The notes beneath the pieces were generated by a model. That model did not search any database, had not been told where the DNA came from, and was given only the letters and a program-made list of their open reading frames with translations. Below are positions 11,346-20,285 of a stretch of 64,000 nt of DNA, piece by piece. This DNA comes from Cydia pomonella (taxonomy: Eukaryota > Arthropoda > Insecta > Lepidoptera > Tortricidae): contig NC_084728.1 of assembly GCF_033807575.1 (NCBI RefSeq), positions 4,973,451 through 5,037,450 on the forward strand, given 5' to 3'. The translations under genes and the position numbers were made by a program. Position 1 is the first letter of the stretch. Each line of letters begins with the position of its first letter.

Positions 11346-11589
11346 TTTAAGTAGGTCTACTTTTATGGCAGTCCTAGGAATTTTTTGACTTAACCCCTAA
11401 ACTTTAGAACACTACTGGCCGACAAAGTCTGTCTCTTTTATACCACGCTGAATAGATAGAGAGGACTAACGTCGCGTGTTAAGGGATAGTATGGGTTTGA
11501 GCTATTTACGGGGCACGAAGATCATAAACGTAAGAATGTGTAGATGTTTCGCAGTTTGACATACATTCTTTTATGGAGAGAGGATAATG

Positions 11590-11632
11590 GAGGACATACA
11601 AACGTAGTCCCTATTTTCCTCTCTGGATATAG
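11590..11632 (+). repeat. Solo end of a TIR element
   Basis: ACAAACGTAGTCCC followed by TTTTCCTCTCTGGATAT matches the terminal repeat of the element at 47093-47861. Only one end is present. Confidence 0.5.
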
Positions 11633-11962
11633 ACATTATGTAAATATGTTTTCACAGATCGATTTAACTACATTTATCAAATCACTTAGTTAATGAAAAT
11701 GAAGTGAAGAATAAGAATAAATTTCATTATCAATAAAATACATCACAGAATATGTCAGGGGTGTCCGCACTTGGTCCGCACTAACTAACCAGTTACAATT
11801 AAAATTATTGAACTAAGTTACTCAATAAAGTAATATTGAGATACACATTAAAATAAAGAGTAATAGCCTAATTATTACCTTTTTCTCTATTCTAAAATTT
11901 TTCAGTTCCGCCACAATTGGTGGTCGAAGTGACACTCAAAAGGCCTATGATGATACAATAAG

Positions 11963-12107
11963 GGCTCCTCTACACGATGACCCATCATAGGCCAGTCTTA
12001 AGGGACGCAGCTATGCGGTGGAATGAGATAGCAATATCACTTGCTCCCTCTAACGCATAAATGCATCCCTTGGACTGGCCTACGCTGGGCCATCGTGTAG
12101 AGGAGCC
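11963..12107. mobile_element. GGCTCC MITE, copy 3
   Basis: 145 bp with GGCTCCTCTACACGATG at the left and CATCGTGTAGAGGAGCC at the right. The core holds GGTGGAATGAGATAGCAATA and CTCCCTCTAACGCATAAATG. Left flank ATAAG and right flank ATAAC hint at an ATAA duplication, with one extra G. Confidence 0.9.
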
Positions 12108-12285
12108 ATAACAATTTGCCCTAAGTATATAAATTATATTAAGTTAAATTGCCTATGATAGATAAATAGTGAAAATATTAATTCATTACCACAACATACA
12201 TGGTAGGTTATAGATAAAAAGAAGACATGCAGCTTAGAATGAAACATAAAAACTAGTTTAAAATTCTTGAAATAAAATAAAAAAT

Positions 12286-12429
12286 GGCTCCTCTACACGA
12301 TGGCCCATCGCAGGCCAGTCCAAGGGACGCATTTATGCATTAGAGGGAGTAAGTGATATTGCTATCTCATTCCACCGCACAGCGGCATCCTTTAGACTGG
12401 CCTACGCTGGGCCCTCGTGTAGAGGAGCC
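12286..12429. mobile_element. GGCTCC MITE, copy 4 (opposite orientation)
   Basis: 144 bp with the same TIRs. The core is inverted relative to copies 1, 3 and 5 (TTGCTATCTCATTCCACCGC). Only 178 bp separate it from copy 3. Confidence 0.9.
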
Positions 12430-12599
12430 CTCATACAAATACCAAACCATGTCTCGTGGCAGAGAATAGGCGCTGGCTCAGCAAGCCACATTGCTGATAT
12501 TCTGCCAGGAGCTTACAAAAACAAAGAGACTACTACTGTACTACGCTTAATTCTAACTTAATGATGCTCAAATTGTGTGTGTACTGGCGTGTACTTTTG

Positions 12600-12860
12600 T
12601 GCATTAGATGTAGCAATATCAAATATCAAACATTTATTCAGCAAATAGGCCACAGGGGCACTTTTACATGTCAATTTTTTACGAACAATAAAAACAACAA
12701 AATACAATTACAAATGAAATCAATGAAATATTAGATACTTTATTAGAGATGTATCTCCAAATGTGGAATTACACGAAAAAAAACTATGATAAAAATATGC
12801 AACCAACAAATACTAAAATTCTTTAGAGATGTCAAAGTCTCTAAGTGTCAGAGATAAAAT
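12600..12860 (-). repeat. LINE 3' end / UTR, family T2 copy 1
   Basis: On the minus strand it contains TGCCCCTGTGGCCTATTTGC, then TGAATAAATGTTTGATATTTG, which resembles a LINE 3' terminus with a TTTGA-type tail. The partner at 44090-44345 (+) shares TTAGAGACT, AATAAAGTATCTAATATTTC and the CCTGTGGCCTATTT block. No coding part remains. Confidence 0.6.
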
Positions 12861-13496
12861 ATAAAAAAACGATCATTAAACTATCCTTAGACATGTGAAG
12901 GGTATCCAAGACTTGAATTCTTATATAAATAATTAAAAGACAAGAAATTTAATCAGACAAACAGATCGTTTCCCGTACTTGTTTTATGTGAATAATTTGA
13001 TGATATTTAAGTTATCATTTTGTGGCTTTTTAATAAGGTATAAATTTTATTTACAATAACAATATACATAATGGATATATACAGAGGATAACTATAACTA
13101 GCTTACACCTAAACTAGGCTCTTGAGACAATGTACCAATTTTATCGCAATGATACGTTGTGCGAGGAAGCCGCCAGTTCTTCGGTCACCAGTTAATGTAT
13201 ACGTAGTAAGTATATAAGATTAGTAAGTAATTTAAGTACATTATTGAAAATGAATTTATCCGTGTTATTTCTGGCATGAAAGTAGTCTTATTTTTAATTA
13301 CTGCTGGTTACAGTTTTTCAATACACGTCCAACAGAGACGAGAGGCAAGAATAATGTCCGTTTTGCTAATTGAATTTAAGGATGTACAATATTGGGAACG
13401 CCGGTCGGAATGTCAATTAGAATCGTCCTTCCACAGAGAGATATATTGTTTTTAGACTTTGTTTAAGTAAAATTGACGAATATATTATAGTTACTG
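12861..13496. other. AT-rich stretch, nothing recognised
   Basis: No repeat partner in the window, no TIR and no coding motif. Confidence 0.45.
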
Positions 13497-13622
13497 TGTT
13501 TTTATTTATTTCCGTTAATTTCAAGGGTGCATCTCTGAGCTTAAGTTAAGTAACTTTCTCAAAAACATCGTATTCTAATTAACTCTATTTCGGAGATAAT
13601 CAATAATTTGTTTTTATTTGCT
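13497..13622 (+). repeat. Dispersed repeat family S, copy 1
   Basis: Shares TTAAGTTAAGTAACTTTCTC-like and CTCTATTTCGGAGATAATCA segments with 58737-58865. It is non-coding. Confidence 0.55.
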
Positions 13623-13671
13623 TCAACTGTATAACGCTTCAACTGTTGTTTACTCTGAGAGTACGTCTGAG

Positions 13672-13814
13672 GGCTCCTCTACATGATGGCCCAGCGTAGG
13701 CCAGTCTAAGGAACGAAGCTATGCGGTGGAATGAGATAGCAATATCACTTGCTCCCTCTAACGCATAAATGCGTCCCTTGGACTGGCGTACGCTGGGCCA
13801 TGATGTAGAGGATC
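13672..13814. mobile_element. GGCTCC MITE, copy 5
   Basis: Full-length copy (about 143 bp) with GGCTCCTCTACATGATGG at the left. The right end is slightly mutated (CATGATGTAGAGGATC). Orientation as copies 1 and 3. Confidence 0.88.
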
Positions 13815-13921
13815 TATGAATGTCTGTCAAGTTAGACCAGTTTGACAGCACTGGCTTCCCTCGAATGCGGCTGACCCAAGTTGATAAGGCCCTTACGAGA
13901 TGTAAACTTGCCTTAGGGCCT

Positions 13922-14033
13922 GAGGGCCTACCGCGAACCACGTTCGACGTGTTGCCTCCCTGTCACACTTAGGTACGAATTCACCAGTGCGACAGAGAGG
14001 CAACACGTCGAACGAGGTTCGCGGTAGGCCCTC
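13922..14033. mobile_element. Hairpin MITE with GAGGGCCTACCGCGAAC ends
   Basis: 112 bp of nearly complete inverted repeat: GAGGGCCTACCGCGAACC... and ...GGTTCGCGGTAGGCCCTC, with arms of about 48 bp and a loop of about 15 bp. It is GC-rich against AT-rich flanks, which suggests recent arrival. It is non-coding. Confidence 0.8.
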
Positions 14034-14114
14034 TGTTTATATATTGATTAGTGCTTAGATGTTTAGAATGAGTTCATACATTTGCGACTAAAAGTAAGTA
14101 CTATCTCGGTCGGA

Positions 14115-14203
14115 AGTGTGATGAAAAACATTGTGTGTGCCACGAGTGGTGCAAAAATTACGAACTCGTGTTAATTCAGCCCTCACCTAACACTTGTTCG
14201 TAA
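14115..14203 (+). repeat. Dispersed repeat family Q, copy 1
   Basis: GTGTGATGAAAAACATTGTG ... AATTACGAACTCGTGTTAAT ... AGCCCTC recurs at 28775-28865 and 29745-29868. Confidence 0.55.
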
Positions 14204-14527
14204 ATTATTGTTTAACACCCGTAATACACAATATACTATTTCATTTATCTCGAACAAAATCCACAACACACTTCAGAATAATATTTGGGATAGTAATTTC
14301 TAAAAGTGTCCCAGCATTATCCCCAAGCGACATTACAGCGAAGTTCCCCGAAAGTTGTCCCGGCAAAATATTATTATAGGGCAATTATACCAACTTTCCT
14401 GCTTTCGATTACTTCACGACTTTCTGTGAAAATAATACTTTTACATGATCTGTTGTATACTTAGTTGAGTTTCGGAAAGTGGATTTAAATAATACTTACT
14501 GTCTTAATTTTGTGTTAATTTGGCAAA

Positions 14528-14584
14528 AAAAATGGCAAAAAAATTAAAGGCCCATCAAGAGCCTTTAATTTTTTTGCCATTTTT
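14528..14584. repeat. Short perfect-stem hairpin
   Basis: Arms AAAATGGCAAAAAAATTAAAGGC and its complement, separated by a 9-nt loop. The motif ATGGCAAAAAAA is also present once more just upstream. Possibly a degenerate MITE. Confidence 0.6.
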
Positions 14585-14769
14585 TACGTGACCTTTTTTG
14601 CCACTTTTGTGTTATTGAGCGGCGTGAGCCCTTTGTATCCTTATAGGAAAAAAAGTGTCCTAAATTTCCATACATATTTCAAGCTTTCCTTTTTATTACC
14701 GCCATACAAAGTAGTTACGGTCACTAGCGACTAGTTTAGGATGGGCTTGGATTTTTACCATGGGATTTT

Positions 14770-15470
14770 TACCATGGGCTCGCCTGCTCTTCGGGTGCCG
14801 GCCGCTTGTCTCGCCATGCCGCCCTTAACGACATCCTAAGAAGGGCACTCGTCAGTGCCGGCATTCCCGCCGCTCTGGAGAGCCAAATAGTGCGGAACGA
14901 CGGTAAACGCCCTGACGGGATGTCGTTAATTCCCTGGAAGATGGGCCGCGCGTTGGTATGGGACGCCACTTGTGCTGACACGCTAGCGGCTTCCTACCTT
15001 CCATCGACCAGCAGGCATGCTGGTGCGGCGGCGGACACTCGGGAGCGTCAAAAGGTAGCCAAATATAGCTGTCTCGGCGCTCAATACGAATTCGTTGCGT
15101 TTGGCGTCGAGACACTTGGTTCGTGGGGCAGAGGGGCACAGATACTCCACAAGGCGCTGGGCAAGCGGCTGAGGGAGGCAACGGGCGACCCCCGCGCGGG
15201 CAGCTTTCTCGCACAGAGAATTGCAATCGCAATCCAGCGCGGGAACGCTGCCTGCGTGATGGGCACCCTACCAAGGGCGCAAAATTTTGATAGGTATTTT
15301 TAATTTTTAGCTTTAGTTATTTTAATTGTAGTTAGATTTAGTTTATTATTCATGTTGTGAAATTTTTGTATTTTAATAAGTATTGTTAACTCATTAAATG
15401 TATTAGTTTAGGAGGACGTAACTATTTAAATGTATAATTGTTGGTGCAATAAATAATATTTACTTACTTA
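14770..15470 (+). pseudogene. RLE-type LINE, C-terminal nuclease fragment
   Basis: An open frame from GLACSSGAGRLSRHAALNDI (14776) to the stop after 15300, about 176 codons, aligns by eye to the last fifth of the element at 20286-22721. It keeps the PD-(D/E)XK-like core: KRPDG (about 14909) and WDATCADT (about 14961). The polymerase is gone. The 3' UTR continues to an ATTTACTTACTTAC tail at about 15470. A duplicated GATTTTTACCATGGG at 14752-14779 marks the 5' junction. It belongs to a different subfamily from the 22-kb copy, because many residues differ while the frame is intact. Confidence 0.8.
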
Positions 15471-16198
15471 CTATTTAGGTAGTCGTCAGCCGACAGACCA
15501 GATAGTTCCATCCTGTGTACTCATGGGTCAAAATTATTAATTAAAATATATCGACATTTTATACTTGTACCTATTGCACTTTTGACATATAATCATTATT
15601 TATGGGAATATAAATAAAAATAGTAAATTTTGACATGCTTATTATTATTCTAGTCTATTTTATTTTGAATTTGACATGTTAATTTATTATTTATTTTTAT
15701 AATCATTATTTCAATTAATTTAAATTTTACATTGTTATTATGTCAATATTATGAATTATTTATATTATGTTTGGATTTGATTTTAATGTACTTACTAACT
15801 CCTAGCTATAACGATGTTACTAACAATGTTTTATGGAATTCTGAAGGTACTAATTTTTTTTTTATTTATATTGGAAATTTCATACCGTCGGTATTCACAA
15901 CCAAATTAGCTTAAACCTTAGTTGGATCATCAATTAAAGTCTTCTGTACCTACAATCTACATATGTATTTAAGATAAAAAATATTCGTCAAAGTATACTA
16001 CATATATGAGGGCAATACTAAAAGTTCTTAGAAAAGGCTGCTTAGAGATCATAAAAAAAGAGGCATAGATAAATAGATCATTTATTTGGCAGCTCCAAAA
16101 ACACACAATATAAAGTTTAAATCATCATATAAGACACAAAATATTACAATCACAAAAATAAAAATGGCACAAAATCAAATTGAGACAACGGGAATAGG

Positions 16199-16229
<31 letters not shown>

Positions 16230-17055
16230 AGTACCTACATACTGTGTGCATTGCAGCAGGACAAAAGGGTCACTGCTCAGTGATACTCTTCACTCTTTCG
16301 AGTAAAGCACTGGTTTTCTGCCGGAACCCAGGTCACAACAGATGTACTTTAAATAAAATGAGGGTGTGTGTGGCATTATTTATGAAAATATAACTCTTTT
16401 TTTTAAGTAAGTATATGTCTTTTGGTCGTTACTGTGTTTCCGAATTGCTGGCAATTTGGAAATAGTACGTCGAGTGTTATTCGACATTTTCGAATTTCGA
16501 CCCACAATTTTTTTGTGTCACTATTTTAAACGATTTTCATTGTGTGCTCAGCCAACAACACAGTTACAATAGGCTTCAGTTATATTTTCATAACTAAGCC
16601 TAGTTCTCGTACGTCTGTTTATTCTTAGAATTTCAAATTTAATCGCTTTTATAGTCTCTAATCGACGATCGTAGAGAAGCATGTCATTCAAGAGCAGTGT
16701 CATAAGGTTACATCGCAGTTGTGCAGTTAATAAGAAAACACTGACAAAAAATTGTATATCAGCAGTTTCTGACATTCCTCAATATTCACATGACACCATT
16801 AAAAAAATTCTTGCATAAATATTTACGTGTAAAAAAACTTAATCACGATAGGTTCATGAATTTCATACAAAACCTCCGAGGACCTAAACACGCCATCACA
16901 CCATACAAAAAAGGCACTGGAAGAATGAGCTGTGTGCGCTTCAGGATAATCTTATCCTAATGAAAATTTGTACGCGTGCTCAGAAAGAGTTAAAGCTCGC
17001 ATTAAAACCGTGACGGCCTAATTGCTTCAGCTTTTTCTATTCTAGAAACTTTGAA
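15471..17055. other. AT-rich intergenic stretch
   Basis: About 1.6 kb with no recognisable element. A 75-codon minus-strand frame (16548-16775) has no motif I know. Confidence 0.5.
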
Positions 17056-17369
17056 GCGGTGGTGGTCGAGTGGATATGACGTCCGACTTTCAATCCGGAG
17101 GTCGTGGGTTCAAATCCTGGCTCGTACCAATGAGTTTTTCGGAACTTATGTACGAAATATCATTTGATATTTACCACTAGCTTTTCGGTGAAGGAAAACA
17201 TCGTGAGGAAACCTGCATACATCTGCGAAGAAATTCAAAGGTGTATGTCAAGTCCCCAATCCGCATTGGGCTAGCGTGGGGACTATAGCCCGAGCCCTCT
17301 CGCGCATGAGAGGAGGCCTGTGCCCAGCAGTGGGACGTATATAGGCTGAATTATTATTATTATTATTAT
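17056..17369 (+). repeat. tRNA-derived SINE, family 1, full-length copy
   Basis: The tRNA-like head has A box TGGTCGAGTGG and B box GGTTCAAATCC. The body contains CATTTGATATTTACCAC, AACATCGTGAGGAAACCTGC and CCGCATTGGGCTAGCGTGG. The 3' end is GGCCTGTGCCCAGCAGTGGG ACGTATATAGGCTG followed by (TTA)n at 17351-17369. Other copies: 23854-24174 (+), 57811-57890 (+, head only) and 63001-63206 (-). Its 3' block resembles the RTE-like LINE end at 48110-48135, which suggests the LINE that mobilises it. Confidence 0.88.
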
Positions 17370-18242
17370 GGGTTCTTTAAATATCTCAGTACACAGAGTA
17401 CTGGCGTAATGAAGTACACGGGCCAAGGCCAAGTGCATTTCATATTTAAAAAAAAAAATGTAGTGTCTGGTCTAGGTCTGTGTGGCTATATCATTCTGTA
17501 AAAATTTTCGGGTGATTCGGCAAGTATTCAGAATTACAGCTTTCTGCATAACAATGTAAGACGATGGAGGTAATGACAGGGATTTTAAGGAGGTGTGTAA
17601 TTGAGGCGGGATGACACCTGTGGTAGACAAAACAATGGGTACTATGGTAACGTTGTTTAGCTTCCATATTATTATTATATTATTAGAAACTTTCAGCTTG
17701 ACCCTCGTATATGTACAATGTCTATGTAGCCTACTTTTAACGTGTCAACAATAGTAATCTTTGTTTGAGCATGAAGTGTTTGCTCAACAGATAATTTTGC
17801 CACGTGAGGTTTAACTTGCTCTGTTTAAATGCTTATGCTGCGAGTTTTTTTTTTTGCCGTAATTATTTGTGTATTTTTACCGTGAAAACCAAAAAAGTGC
17901 AGACACAATAAAATACTTACACAATTAAACGGCGAAATGCATTTTTGAAACACATGCGATAGAAATTAGGAATCTAGTGGTATTGACCACTCGTTTTCAA
18001 TTCTATTCATAGAATTTAAATGCCTTGTAGTGGAGATATTAGATAACACGAAATCAAGTGAAATAGTTATTTGTGCAACAAGAGAGGAAAGTTGGTTTCT
18101 CTTGCGAGTGTTGATTTTGAGTCCTGAGTAAGCGAAAGAATTCTAAGATATAATCTTGAGCGTAGCGAGGGAATCAAAACACGAGATGTAAAATAACTTT
18201 GCTCTCGTGTGACACATACAACTTTTCACCTCAGTAGTGAGA
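17370..18242. other. AT-rich stretch, nothing recognised
   Basis: No coding motif or TIR. Includes a TATTATTATTATATTATT run near 17670. Confidence 0.45.
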
Positions 18243-18500
18243 ACATATTAAACTTACTTACTTACTCCGTTGGCTCAGCGACCCAAAATGAGACTTGGCC
18301 TCCGACACAAGACAGCGCCACTTTTCTCGGTCCTGTGCGACCTCTCGCCAATTGTCGACTCGAAGCTCGCGCAGATCCGCCTCCACCATGTCGCTCCAGC
18401 GATACCTAGGGCGTCCGATAGGACGTCCTCCTGCTAGGCGACCCAGGTACGCTCTTTTTACGTTCCGATCTTCGTCCATTCTCTCAAGGGACACATAACA
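18243..18500 (-). pseudogene. LINE C-terminal fragment (RTE-like), family L1 copy 1
   Basis: The minus-strand frame 18494-18258 reads SLERMDEDRNVKRAYLGRLA, GGRPIGRPRYRWSDMVEADL, then NWREVAQDREKWRCLVSEAK and SHFGSLSQRSK. This is the GRPxxRW...DL...W...AxDRxxWR pattern at the C-terminus of RTE-like and related LINEs. A (TAAG)n-type tail follows at the minus-strand 3' end (ACTTACTTACT on the plus strand). Everything upstream is lost. A second copy, with a stop codon, lies at 27774-27925. Confidence 0.75.
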
Positions 18501-19945
18501 TATTAAAGGTTTAAATTCAACATCAAGTAGTTAACCACATTTATTTACATTCATGAATGAAAGGCATCATCATTATGATGAAAGCTTGTCTCACTCCGTG
18601 GAGTGACGAAAGTAGGCTTGTTCGAGCTGCTGAGGTGAAATAGTTATTTACGATACAAGTGCAGAAAATAGGAAACTCGCACGCGTATCGTACAACGTTT
18701 TCCAGTACATATGGCTCTTTAAAGTTTCAACATATGAACGGAAAGCTCATGCACGCGTGCGGGAAAGTAGCACATTATGTACTGTAAGTAATATTTGTTT
18801 CATGTTCTAGGATTGCGCAAACTCGGATTACACGCATTTAGGAACAAATGAAGGTATAAAAAAGATTTCCAGCTCGCTGGGAATTAATTCTTCGAAATAA
18901 TTTAATTTGATTGGATTTTTTCTAAGATTTAGAAGACAAAAATAACTATGGAATACTACATACTCATAATAGATACATATATAGAATATATACTATAGCG
19001 ATTTGTCCCGGCTTCACATGGATAGTTCAACTAATTTACACAAAACCTTAACAAATTAAACACCTAAACCTTCCTCAAAAATCACTCTATAGACAAGTGG
19101 AAACAGCATGAAAATACGTTCAGTAGTTTTTGAGTTTATTGCGGACATACAGACAGACAGACGCGGCGGATTTTGTTTTATAAGGTGTAGTGCTTGTCGT
19201 ACTAGTCCCAAAAAAATGTTAAACTTATTGCCATCGACATTTATGACAAATATCAAAAACGTTATTGTAAAATTTCCGTCTAAGTTTCAAGAAATACGCT
19301 AATCTAACTTTTAGCGTTAATGTTTAATTAGCTTGCGCAAAGTTTAGGTACGCTTAATCAATTAAAAGTACCTGAAAGTTCGTTAGTATGTACTTTAATT
19401 ATTTTCGTATTTTCACGCAGATGAATATTTAATGGTTAAGTAATAAATGGGACCTATAATAAATTAAAGAATTATTTATTTTTTCGCTCATATTGGTTCT
19501 GTGATATGTCACATTAGCACACTTATGCTGCAAACAGAGAAAGTTGCATTTTATCGTCAAGAGCGGCAAAGTAATTAGATACAAATTTTGAGTTGTTTCC
19601 TCATTTTGGCTGGTGGAATTAACTTTAAGTAGCGATTTTGGAAGATAAACATTAAATAGCGTTTAGTTATTTGGATTTGATTTGTAATGTTTTACAGTTA
19701 GTATTTTCCTCGCGTTTGGTGAAAATTTTTGTTTTTCATTCGGTTGCAAAGTTTGTTTAACCCTCGTGCCTTGAAACCCTCGCAACGGTCACGATTTCAT
19801 TTTATAACGATTATATTTTGGAATCTTTCGCTTGCTCGGGTATCAATATTAGCACGACAGGTCAAAAAACAACTTTGCCCCCTTGTAAAATAAATAACTA
19901 TTATATAACACACTGGCATTGTCCCAGCTCCAACAGACTAATGTA
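18501..19945. other. AT-rich intergenic stretch
   Basis: No recognisable gene or element. A short CAGACAGACAGA motif near 19150 is too short to assign. Confidence 0.45.
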
Positions 19946-19949
19946 AAAG

Positions 19950-20285
19950 CGCAGCGGATAAAAGCGCCAAAATTTTGAAAAATAATAAATATAAGAGCTT
20001 CGCTAGAGATTACCATTTTGTACCATTGAAACTCTAGGTCCATGGGGTCCCAGCGCGCACAAGTTTTTTTGCAGAAATCGCGCAGCGTCTGGTCGACGTA
20101 ACTGATGACCGAAGATCTGGTGGCTTCCTCGCGGCTCGCACAGCACAACGTATCAGTACTACGATACAATGAGGAAATGCCGCCAGCATCCTTGGTCCAA
20201 TCTTAGATTTAAGCTAGTTATAGTAATCCTCTGTATATATCCATTATGATTATTTTATTTATTTATTTATTTATTTATTAAATTA
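19950..20285 (+). pseudogene. RLE-type LINE, 3'-terminal fragment
   Basis: Reads, with frame breaks and stops, NNKYKSFARDYHFVP, ETLGPWGPSAHKF and ILGPILDL, which is the last 80 or so residues of the RLE-LINE C-terminus. It ends in a TTTA tail (20251-20285). Its closest relative is the fragment at 55268-55550, which shares GCGC(C/G)AAAATTTTGAAA at the 5' edge and CCATTATG(A/T) in the tail. The next RLE-LINE starts directly in or after its TTTA tail. Confidence 0.7.

Noticed and set aside
14806..15303. Possible host nuclease gene
   Set aside because: It aligns throughout with the C-terminus of the RLE-type LINE at 22 kb and lacks its own start context.
17075..17130. Genuine tRNA gene
   Set aside because: The anticodon arm does not pair well, and the sequence continues into a SINE body with copies elsewhere.
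18258..18494. Possible small host protein on the minus strand
   Set aside because: The GRPxxRW and DRxxWR pattern is that of a LINE C-terminus, and a broken second copy exists at 27.8 kb.
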